The position numbers and the translations under genes were made by a program. From a bacterium (lineage in GTDB: Bacteria; Planctomycetota; B15-G4; JADJEK01), in assembly GCA_030428825.1 (NCBI GenBank), contig JAUIEL010000037.1:1-19174 (forward strand): DNA of 19,174 bases, read 5' to 3'. Shown in pieces: positions 7,066 to 14,019 of the stretch (position 1 is the first letter of the stretch; every line of letters begins with the position of its first letter). Under the pieces are notes generated by a model that was given only the letters and a program-made list of their open reading frames with translations, ran no database searches and had not been told where the DNA came from.

Positions 7066-8731
7066 CAAGACGATCCTCGTCGCGCAGCGCGAGTACGTGG
7101 AGAACCTCCGGACGAAGACGTTCTGGGTCGGGATCTTCTTCTTCCCGATCATCATCTCGCTGTCGATCGTCATCCCGATCTGGCTCGAGAAGACGAAGGA
7201 CGTCCGGAAGTACGCGGTCGTCGACCACTCCGGCTGGCTGCTCGAGGCGGTCGAGAAGCGGGCGGCGATGCCGGATCTGGAGAAGGTCTTCAAGGCCGCG
7301 ATCGACGACATCGACGCGAAGGACCCGGCCGACTTCGAGGCGTACCCGCCGGCGGTCCAGGAGATCGCGCGGTTCCTCGCCGGGGGGAAGGAGAAGGCGC
7401 GCGAGGTCCTCGGCGACAAGTTCCCCGCGGCGCTCGAAGAGCTCTCGGACGAGGAGTTCCGCAAGCAGTACGTCAAGGCGGTCGCGATCGGCATCTCGAT
7501 GCTCGACTCGCCGCAGATCGCCGCCGCCCAGCGTTTCGGGATGATCCCCCGCGAGGCCGTCGAGGAGGCGCTGGCCCGGCGCGAGGAGATCAAGACCTGG
7601 TACGACTCCCTCTCTCCCGACGACGCCCGCGAGTTCGGGTCGACGCTCTCTCGCGGCCGGTACGAGCGGATCGAGCTCGACCTCGAGGGGGAGGAGCTGA
7701 TCGCCAAGCTGAGCGAGATGGTCGACCGGGAGAAGCTGTTCGCCTACTTCGTCATCGGCGACGACCCGATCGCGGGGAACGAGGGGTTCAAGTACGTCTC
7801 GAACAACCTCACCGACGAGGGGCTCATCAACTGGTTCGAACGGCACGCGACGGCGGAGGTCCGGGAGAGGCGGTTCGAGGCGGAGAACATCGACCGCGAG
7901 CTGGCGGCCGAGATCCAGATGCCGGTCGACTTCGAGATGAAGAAGGTCAGCTCGACCGGCGAGGAGGAGGAGGTCGAGAAGACCGAGATCGTCCGCCAGT
8001 GGGCGCCGGTGGCGTTCGTCTACTTCCTGTGGATGGCGGTCTTCTCGATCTCGCAGATGCTCCTCACGAACACGATCGAGGAGAAGTCGAACCGGATCCT
8101 CGAGGTCCTCCTCTCGTCGGTCTCGCCGCTGCAGCTCATGAGCGGGAAGATCGTCGGGATCATGTGGACCGGCCTGACGATGATCCTCTCGTGGGTCCTG
8201 TCGACGATCGTTCTGGTGACGTTCCTGCCCGGGCTCCTCGGCGCCAAGGGGGACGTCATCGACTTCGCGTCGATCGCGCGCGACCCGTTCCTCCTCACGT
8301 CGTTCGTCGTCTACTTCCTGCTCGGATACCTCTTCTTCGCCGCGCTCCTCGTCGGCATCGGCTCGGTCTGCAACACGGTCAAGGAGGCGAACAACCTCAT
8401 GATGCCGGTGACCGTGATGCTGATGCTGCCGCTCTTCGCGATGATCCCGATCAGCAAGGACCCGAACGGCACGCTCGCCAAGTTCCTGTCGTACATCCCG
8501 CCGTTCACGCCGTTCGTGATGATGAACCGCGCCGCCGGCCCGCCGACGAACTTCGAGTACGTCGCGACGTCGATCATCCTGGTCCTGGCGATCGTCTTCG
8601 TCTTCTGGGCCGCCGCGAAGATCTTCCGCATCGGCATCCTGATGACGGGGAAGCCGCCCTCGCCGATGGAGATGCTCCGCTGGCTGAAGGCGCCGATCGG
8701 GCAGGTCCCGGTGCGACACGACGAGGAGTAG
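7058..8731 (+). CDS. ABC-2 type permease, NatB-like exporter subunit
   Basis: 557 aa membrane partner of the upstream ATPase. One N-terminal transmembrane helix (about 22-42) is followed by a large hydrophilic domain (about 45-310) expected outside the cytoplasm, then about five helices between 316 and 530. The hallmark EEKSNRILEVLLSS (about 341-354) with SPLQLMSGK after it is diagnostic of the ABC2_membrane_3/NatB group. GGAGGG at 7045-7050 serves as Shine-Dalgarno within the end of the ATPase gene. The ATG overlaps that gene by 8 nt. Length and layout are normal for the family; the transported compound is unknown. Confidence 0.92.
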   Translation: MSNKTILVAQREYVENLRTKTFWVGIFFFPIIISLSIVIPIWLEKTKDVRKYAVVDHSGWLLEAVEKRAAMPDLEKVFKAAIDDIDAKDPADFEAYPPAVQEIARFLAGGKEKAREVLGDKFPAALEELSDEEFRKQYVKAVAIGISMLDSPQIAAAQRFGMIPREAVEEALARREEIKTWYDSLSPDDAREFGSTLSRGRYERIELDLEGEELIAKLSEMVDREKLFAYFVIGDDPIAGNEGFKYVSNNLTDEGLINWFERHATAEVRERRFEAENIDRELAAEIQMPVDFEMKKVSSTGEEEEVEKTEIVRQWAPVAFVYFLWMAVFSISQMLLTNTIEEKSNRILEVLLSSVSPLQLMSGKIVGIMWTGLTMILSWVLSTIVLVTFLPGLLGAKGDVIDFASIARDPFLLTSFVVYFLLGYLFFAALLVGIGSVCNTVKEANNLMMPVTVMLMLPLFAMIPISKDPNGTLAKFLSYIPPFTPFVMMNRAAGPPTNFEYVATSIILVLAIVFVFWAAAKIFRIGILMTGKPPSPMEMLRWLKAPIGQVPVRHDEE

Positions 8732-8737
8732 GAAGGC

Positions 8738-8778
8738 GAGGGGGCCGAGGCGCGGGTCCTCGCGGTTCCCGGCCCCTC
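8738..8778. terminator. Candidate bidirectional hairpin terminator
   Basis: Between two convergent ABC operons, GAGGGG-CCG (8738-8747, one bulged G) pairs with CGGCCCCTC (8770-8778). The loop holds a second small stem, CGCG/CGCG. The 3' arm reaches into the stop codon of the minus-strand gene. No U-tract follows, so intrinsic termination is only plausible. Confidence 0.4.
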
Positions 8779-10393
8779 ATCCCACGTCCGTCAGCTCGTG
8801 CGTCCGGAACAGGTGCGCGAGGATCGCCAGCAGCGCGCCGTCGACCAGGAGCTGCGCCGTCACGGCGGCGGCGCCGGCGGCGACGGAGGACTCGGTGGCG
8901 AACCAGGTGACGAACGCGGCGGCGACGGCGGGGACGACCGCGGCGACGACGGCGACCATGTTCAGGAGCGCGCTCATGGTCGCGCCGCCGGTGTTCGGGC
9001 GGCCCGAGGCGGTGACCGTCCGGACCGGGTAGACGAGGAAGCCGATGTTCCCGACGGTGCAGATCGCGAGCGTCAGGACCGGGTAGCCGACGAGCACCGC
9101 CACGATCGACTCGCGCGGGAGGTCGATCACGAACGACGCCGCCGCGATCATCGACCACTGCGCGGCGACCGACAGGGCCGTCGGCACGAGGACCTCGGCG
9201 AGCGCGACGACGAACGGCGACGCGGGGAGGAGCCGGAGCTCGGCGAGGCTGTCGAGGTCGCGCCGGAAGTCGAAGGCGAGGTGCTGCTGCAGCATCAGCG
9301 GCAGCATCGCCCCCATCGCCAGGACCGGCCCCATCGGCGGCGCGCCCCCCGCGCCGATCCGGGTCATCGCGCCGATCGCGATCGAGGCGAAGATCGCGGT
9401 CATCATCAGCGAGAAGAAGACGATCCGCAGCGAGCGCCCCGCCGTCAGGAGGTTCTTCCAGAGGATCGCGCCGCCCCCTCGGAAGACCGGGAGCCGCGGC
9501 AGCCGGATCCGCCGCGCCTTGTCCCCCTTCCGCGGGACGACCGCCATCCCCCGGCGCGACCGCGACACCGCCTTGTGGAACCGCCGGCTCGTCTCGAGCG
9601 ACGCCTCGAAGAAGTTCACCTGCAGCGCCATCACCAGCCCGAGCGTGAGGAGGACCGACGCCGCGAGCCCGAGCGCCGGCTCGACCCGCGCCGCCGCCCC
9701 CGCCGCCGTCGACAGGCGCGCCGCCGCCGCCGCCGGGTAGAGGAGCTTCTGCATCGCCTCGGTCCGGAACAGCTCCCGCACGTCCGACCCCGCGTCGCCG
9801 ACGTCCACGAAGACGACCACGCCCGCGAACATCCCGATCCCGACCAGGACGAACAGCACCGCCTGGATCTTCCCCCGCAGCCGCCCGAACGTCCGGTCGC
9901 TCACCGCCGCCGCCACGATCGCCGTCGCGGTCTGGAGGTGCAGCGCGACGAGCTGGCACGCGAGGATCCCGGCCCCGCCCCACCCCGCGTGCGCCATCCG
10001 CGGCCCGAGGAAGACCAGCAGGAAGGCGGTCGACAGGATCGCCATCGGGTAGAGCTGGAGCAGGCGGTAGAGGACCAGCGCGCGCCGCGTGAACGGTCCC
10101 GGGAAGAGGAAGTCGATGTCCGCCGGCTGGAACGCGAGCCCCCGCTGCATCAGGCCGCCGAACGCCGACGCCACGAGGATGAACCCGAGCAGGGCGGTCA
10201 ACGCGGTCGCCCCCTCCTCCGGCGCCGTCGCCCCCACGCGCCGCGCGACGATCTGGGACCAGATCATCAGCCCGACCACGGAGACCCAGAACAGGAGGCC
10301 GATCAGCTTCCGCGGCCGCCGGAGCCCCCGGACGAACTGCCGGGCGGCGTTCACGCGCTGCCGCCGGATCAGGTAGAGGAGCGCCCGGTTCAC
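8777..10393 (-). CDS. Large ABC exporter permease (putative ABC exporter family)
   Basis: 538 aa from a GTG start at 10393 that overlaps the upstream ATPase stop as GTGA (4 bp). Very hydrophobic: roughly 12 membrane segments are visible as blocks, e.g. around residues 30-50, 60-80, 115-135, 140-160, 180-200, 260-280 and five or six more after 330. A basic loop (R/K-rich, about 290-325) separates the two halves. The N-terminal pattern (basic helix, RRPRKLIGLLFW) and size resemble the 'putative ABC exporter' family that pairs with EcsA-type ATPases. It is not related to the NatB-like permease across the convergent gap. Substrate unknown. The GTG is chosen because the 4-bp overlap is exact and the membrane pattern starts there. 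Confidence 0.8.
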   Translation of the reverse strand: MNRALLYLIRRQRVNAARQFVRGLRRPRKLIGLLFWVSVVGLMIWSQIVARRVGATAPEEGATALTALLGFILVASAFGGLMQRGLAFQPADIDFLFPGPFTRRALVLYRLLQLYPMAILSTAFLLVFLGPRMAHAGWGGAGILACQLVALHLQTATAIVAAAVSDRTFGRLRGKIQAVLFVLVGIGMFAGVVVFVDVGDAGSDVRELFRTEAMQKLLYPAAAAARLSTAAGAAARVEPALGLAASVLLTLGLVMALQVNFFEASLETSRRFHKAVSRSRRGMAVVPRKGDKARRIRLPRLPVFRGGGAILWKNLLTAGRSLRIVFFSLMMTAIFASIAIGAMTRIGAGGAPPMGPVLAMGAMLPLMLQQHLAFDFRRDLDSLAELRLLPASPFVVALAEVLVPTALSVAAQWSMIAAASFVIDLPRESIVAVLVGYPVLTLAICTVGNIGFLVYPVRTVTASGRPNTGGATMSALLNMVAVVAAVVPAVAAAFVTWFATESSVAAGAAAVTAQLLVDGALLAILAHLFRTHELTDVG

Positions 10394-11154
10394 GTCGCGT
10401 CCGCGCCCTCGCCCGCCGCCGTCTCCCCGCGCTCGGCCGCGTCGGTGATCGCGAAGAAGACCTCCTCCAGCGTCGCCCCCTCCGCCGCCGTCGCCGCGGC
10501 GCGGATCTCCCCGAGCGTCCCGAACGCCACCGAACGCCCGCGGTGCAGGACGAGCACGCGCGTGCAGAGCCGCTCGACCAGCTCGAGCTGGTGCGACGAG
10601 ACGATCACCGCCGCCCCGCGCTCGGCGCGGCGCCGGATCGCGTCGCGCATGTCCCGGATCCCCTTCGGATCGAGCCCGGTCAGCGGCTCGTCGAGGAGGA
10701 TCGCGGTCGGGTCGCGGAGGAACGCGCACGCGATCGCCAGCTTCTGCTGCATCCCGCGCGAGAGCGTCGGGGCCAGCTCCTCCCGCTTCTCGGTCAGCTC
10801 GAGCTCGGCCAGGAGCCCGGAGAACCGGTCGTCCGCGTCCTCGATCCGGTACGCGAGCGCCGTGAACCGGAGGTGCTCCTCGACGGTCAGGAGGTCGAAC
10901 GGGTGCGGCGTGTCCGGCACGTACGCCAGCCGCCGCTTCGCGTCGACCGCGTCGTCCACGACGTCGAACCCGCCGATCTCGAGCCGCCCGGACGTCGGGG
11001 GGAGGATCCCCGCGAGCGCCCGCAGCGTCGTCGTCTTCCCCGCCCCGTTCGGCCCCACCAGCCCGAGGATCTCCCCCGCGCCGACCTCGAACGAGAGGTC
11101 GCGCACGGCCTGGAAGCCGTCGTACGTCTTGGAGTAGCGCTCGACGCGGATCAT
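10390..11154 (-). CDS. ABC transporter ATPase, EcsA-like exporter subunit
   Basis: 254 aa. Walker A GPNGAGKT (34-41), signature LSRGM (131-135), Walker B AILLDEP (150-156), switch His188 (SSHQL). The Q-loop position reads YVPDTP, where the Gln is replaced by an acidic residue, as in EcsA-like exporters. The C-terminal ~30 residues are Ala/Glu/Gly-rich. First gene of a two-gene unit with the large permease (GTGA overlap). The ATG at 11154 is favoured over upstream in-frame starts because the family motif MIRVERYSKTY begins there and a TATGAT box sits 9 nt before it. Confidence 0.92.
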   Translation of the reverse strand: MIRVERYSKTYDGFQAVRDLSFEVGAGEILGLVGPNGAGKTTTLRALAGILPPTSGRLEIGGFDVVDDAVDAKRRLAYVPDTPHPFDLLTVEEHLRFTALAYRIEDADDRFSGLLAELELTEKREELAPTLSRGMQQKLAIACAFLRDPTAILLDEPLTGLDPKGIRDMRDAIRRRAERGAAVIVSSHQLELVERLCTRVLVLHRGRSVAFGTLGEIRAAATAAEGATLEEVFFAITDAAERGETAAGEGADAT

Positions 11155-11163
11155 GGGGCGGGG

Positions 11164-11169
11164 ATCATA
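11164..11169 (-). promoter_or_regulatory. Candidate -10 box of the EcsA-like ATPase gene
   Basis: TATGAT on the minus strand, one base from the TATAAT consensus, ends 9 nt before the ATG at 11154. Transcription would begin at or within a few bases of the start codon (leaderless or nearly so). Confidence 0.45.
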
Positions 11170-11189
11170 AGGGCTGGGGACGGAAGGCT

Positions 11190-11203
11190 GGAGGCCGGAG
11201 GAC
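11190..11203 (+). repeat. Left arm of a 14-bp perfect inverted repeat
   Basis: GGAGGCCGGAGGAC, the exact reverse complement of 11287-11300. The arms are 83 bp apart inside a divergent promoter region. Confidence 0.6.
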
Positions 11204-11240
11204 TCGAGGTCCGGGATCGGCGAGCGCGCGGACGCCGGGG

Positions 11241-11260
11241 TCGGCGGAGGTCGGCGGAGG
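11241..11260 (+). repeat. Two tandem copies of a 10-bp unit
   Basis: TCGGCGGAGG occurs twice back to back, with a further TCG starting a third copy. It lies between the arms of the 14-bp inverted repeat. Confidence 0.55.
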
Positions 11261-11286
11261 TCGCCACGAAGGCGTCTCGAGGCCCC

Positions 11287-11300
11287 GTCCTCCGGCCTCC
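11287..11300 (-). repeat. Right arm of a 14-bp perfect inverted repeat
   Basis: GTCCTCCGGCCTCC, pairing with 11190-11203. It lies about 37 bp upstream of the waaF -10-like box. Confidence 0.6.
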
Positions 11301-11336
11301 CTCCGCCCCCGATCTGGTTCCGCCCTCCCACACTCC

Positions 11337-11342
11337 TATCAT
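11337..11342 (+). promoter_or_regulatory. Candidate -10 box of waaF
   Basis: TATCAT separated from the waaF ATG by six C residues, so the expected transcription start coincides with the start codon. There is no room for a Shine-Dalgarno. Confidence 0.4.
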
Positions 11343-11348
11343 CCCCCC

Positions 11349-12401
11349 ATGCCCACCCGCATCCTCGTCCTCGGCCCGTCGTGGCTCGGCGACGCCGTCA
11401 TGGCGATCCCGACGTACCGGGCGCTCCGGCGCGCGTTCCCGGACGCGTGGATCGCCGTCCTCGCGCGCGGTCCGGTCGCCGACCTGTATCGCATGGTCGA
11501 AGGGGTCGACGAGGTCGTCCCGTACCGGCGGCCTCGCGGACCGCGGCGGCTCGGGGCGTACGTCGACCTCGTGCGGCGGCTGCAGCGGGTCCGCGCCGAC
11601 GTCGCGGTCCTCCTCCCCCGCTCGTTCGGCGCGGCGTGGACCGCGCTCCTGGCCGACGTCCCCCGCCGCGTCGGCTACGCGGCGAGCGGCCGGGCGTGGA
11701 TCCTCACCGACCCGATCGAACGCGCTCCGGCCCTCCTGCGCACCCACCGCGTCCACTACCTCCAGCACGTGCTGACCGGCCTCGGGCTCGAACCGGCCCC
11801 CGAGGCCCCCGTCCTCACGATCCCCGACGACACTCGCGCCGCCGCCGACCGTCTGCTCGCGCCGCTCACGGACCGCGCGCCGACGCGCCTCGTCGCCTTC
11901 AACCCGGGTGCGAACTACGGCGGCGCCAAGCAGTGGCCGGAGGAACGGTACGTCGAGCTCGCCCGCGCCCTCCTCGCGCGCGAGGACCTCGGCATCGTGC
12001 TCGTCGGCGCGCCCGGCGACCATCCGGTCTGCGACCGCATCGTCCACGAGGTCGGCGACCCGCGCCTCCTCGACCTCTCGGGCGAGACGACGGTCTGCGA
12101 GCTCGCCGCCGTCCTCGACCGGTGCGACTACGCGGTCTCGAACGACACCGGCGCGATGCACGTCGCCGCCGCGGTCGGGACTCCGATCGTCGCGATCTTC
12201 GGCCCGACCGACCCGGTGACGACGCCGCCGTACGGCGACGCCCACCGCATCGTGCGCGAGCCGGTCGAATGCTCGCCGTGCCTCCTCCGCGAGTGTCCGA
12301 TCGACCATCGATGCATGACGCGCGTCGACGTCGACCGGGTCCTGGCGGAGTGCGACGAGATCGCCGCCCGCGTCCCCGCGCCGGCCCGCCCGCGCTCCTG
12401 A
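11349..12401 (+). CDS. waaF: Lipopolysaccharide heptosyltransferase II-like (glycosyltransferase family 9)
   Basis: 350 aa cytosolic GT-B enzyme, expected to add a heptose to the LPS inner core from ADP-heptose. The start RILVLGPSWLGDAVM with an early GD (14-15) is the family acceptor/catalytic region. NPGANYGGAKQWP (from 185) and SNDTGAMHVAAAVGTP (from 264) with GPTDP form the donor-binding site. CSPCLLRECPIDHRCM (from 308) is the Cys-rich C-terminal pattern typical of WaaF. Length is normal. ATG start at 11349; the longer frame upstream is rejected because family homology begins here. The gene stands alone, converging on the GT-C-like gene with a 30-bp gap. It implies an LPS-bearing diderm host; exact acceptor position not provable. 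Confidence 0.93.
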   Translation: MPTRILVLGPSWLGDAVMAIPTYRALRRAFPDAWIAVLARGPVADLYRMVEGVDEVVPYRRPRGPRRLGAYVDLVRRLQRVRADVAVLLPRSFGAAWTALLADVPRRVGYAASGRAWILTDPIERAPALLRTHRVHYLQHVLTGLGLEPAPEAPVLTIPDDTRAAADRLLAPLTDRAPTRLVAFNPGANYGGAKQWPEERYVELARALLAREDLGIVLVGAPGDHPVCDRIVHEVGDPRLLDLSGETTVCELAAVLDRCDYAVSNDTGAMHVAAAVGTPIVAIFGPTDPVTTPPYGDAHRIVREPVECSPCLLRECPIDHRCMTRVDVDRVLAECDEIAARVPAPARPRS

Positions 12402-12431
12402 ACCCGGACGGCCCGCGGCCCCGAGGGCGGC

Positions 12432-14018
12432 TCAGTCCTCGAACCTCCTCACGTCGTCGATCCCGGTCGGGAGCGGCGTGACGCCGCCGCGCGCGCGGAG
12501 CTCGGCCAGGAACGCGGTCACCTGCGGGCCGACGCCGAACGACTGGACGTCTCCGACCAGGAGGACCGTCCGCCCCTCCGCGACGTGGCGCGCCACGACG
12601 TACTCGTAGTCGCCGCGCACCTTCCGCGCCGCCTCCGCGGGGAGGAACTCGATCCGCAGCAGGTTGACCAGCTCGGTCTCCCCCGCCGCGATCCCCGCGT
12701 GGTACCGCCGCCACTGGAGCTGGTCCGCGAGCCGCGGCTCGAGCAGGAGGATCATCGCCGCGCCGGCCTCCGCGCGCTCGACCAGGGCGATGCGGTCGCG
12801 GATCGGGTCCGCGCGCATCTCGGGCCCGACCCGGACGACGCTCGCCAGGGCGGCCGCGACGACGAGCGGCCACGTGCGGACGGGCGACCCCGCGACCTCG
12901 GTCGGAGCGCCCCGCGCCCGCCACGCGAGCGCCGCCGCCAGGACGCCCCCCGCCGCGAACTGCGTCCCCTCCCCGAGCGGGGCGAGGAGCACCGGGGCGA
13001 GCCCGGCGGCGACGACCACCACCGCGTCGACCGGCCGACGGACGAGCGCGGGCCAGGCGACGAGCGCGAGCGCCGCCGTCGCGGCGTAGAGCGGCAGGTG
13101 ATAGCTCCCGTGCGCCCGGTCGTGGATCGGGAAGACGAGGGCGCCGAGCGCGACGACCCAGGCCAGCAGCATCCACGCGGCCGAGCGTCGGCGACGCCAC
13201 AGCACGAGGAAGCCGGCCGGCGCCGACACCGACGCCGGCGCCGCGTGCACGAGGAGCGCGTCGGCGAGCACGGCACACGACTCGGGGAGCCGATCGATCC
13301 GACCGAAGCGCGCGAGCGAGTTCGCGCGCAGCGTGTCGACCGTCCGACGGACGTCCTCCTCGGCGCCGTACCCGATCCGGAACAGGACGAGGAACGCCGC
13401 GCCGCCGACCCCGAGCGCGACCAGACCGCGGAGCCGCCGTCCCCTCGGCGCCGCGATCGCCGCGACCGCGATCGGCGCCGCCGCCGCGACGCCCGACGAG
13501 TGCGTCATCGGCACCAGCGCGGCGCCGAGGAGCAGGAGCCACGGCACCCCGCGCGCCGGCGCCGCCGGATCGATCCAGCGGAGCAGGCCGAGCAGCAGGA
13601 CCCCCGTCGCCGCGGCGTGGAAGGCGTGGACCTCGCTCGCCGTCGAATGGAACCAGAACCCGGGGAGGAGGGCGAGCACCGCGGCCGCCGTCGCCGCCCG
13701 TCCGGTCGAGAGCGAGAACCTCCGCCCGATCGGGACCGCGAGCGCCACCGCGACCCCGCCCGCGATCGCCGACAGCGCCTTCATCCCGGTCTCGGCGTCG
13801 AGCCCGAGGGCCGCGCGCAGGAGCCTCACCGCGGGGAGGTAGAGGAGGTGGCGCATCCAGGCGCGCCCCTCCTCGAGCATCCGCACGAAGTGGATGCCGT
13901 CGTTCTCGAGTCCCCGCTGCCGGGTGACGAGGTAGAGGACGAACGCCGCCCCGCCGACGAGGCACGCCGCGCCGACGACGCCGCTCCCCCGCGGCTCGGG
14001 CGTCGCGTCGCGGGTCAC
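12432..14018 (-). CDS. Polytopic membrane protein, GT-C/DUF2723-like
   Basis: 528 aa from GTG at 14018, one base after the csm5 stop (TGA-G-GTG). About ten or eleven hydrophobic segments occupy residues 14 to about 390; a soluble C-terminal part (about 400-528) follows. The first helix is followed by a loop with acidic residues (LENDGIHFVRMLEE, from 38), then a Leu-rich segment. This matches the layout of GT-C glycosyltransferases and DUF2723 proteins, where the first loop carries the catalytic Asp. An S-E-V-H-A-F-H-A motif follows a Trp/Phe-rich turn near residue 125-135. If GT-C, it would use a polyprenyl-linked sugar in the envelope. Its tight coupling to CRISPR genes is unexplained; a CRISPR role is possible but unsupported by its sequence. 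Confidence 0.65.
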   Translation of the reverse strand: MTRDATPEPRGSGVVGAACLVGGAAFVLYLVTRQRGLENDGIHFVRMLEEGRAWMRHLLYLPAVRLLRAALGLDAETGMKALSAIAGGVAVALAVPIGRRFSLSTGRAATAAAVLALLPGFWFHSTASEVHAFHAAATGVLLLGLLRWIDPAAPARGVPWLLLLGAALVPMTHSSGVAAAAPIAVAAIAAPRGRRLRGLVALGVGGAAFLVLFRIGYGAEEDVRRTVDTLRANSLARFGRIDRLPESCAVLADALLVHAAPASVSAPAGFLVLWRRRRSAAWMLLAWVVALGALVFPIHDRAHGSYHLPLYAATAALALVAWPALVRRPVDAVVVVAAGLAPVLLAPLGEGTQFAAGGVLAAALAWRARGAPTEVAGSPVRTWPLVVAAALASVVRVGPEMRADPIRDRIALVERAEAGAAMILLLEPRLADQLQWRRYHAGIAAGETELVNLLRIEFLPAEAARKVRGDYEYVVARHVAEGRTVLLVGDVQSFGVGPQVTAFLAELRARGGVTPLPTGIDDVRRFED

Positions 14019-14019
14019 C

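Larger units (their letters stand above)
11155..11348. promoter_or_regulatory. Divergent intergenic region between an ABC ATPase gene and waaF
   Basis: The longest gene-free gap in the window (194 bp). It holds two opposed TATNAT boxes next to the start codons, a 14-bp inverted repeat and a short tandem repeat, listed separately. I see no small ORF with a convincing ribosome binding site in it. Confidence 0.5.

Noticed and set aside
12402..12431. GGCC-CGC-GGCC stem between waaF and the membrane protein gene as a terminator.
   Set aside because: Only a 4-bp stem with no U-tract; expected by chance at this base composition.
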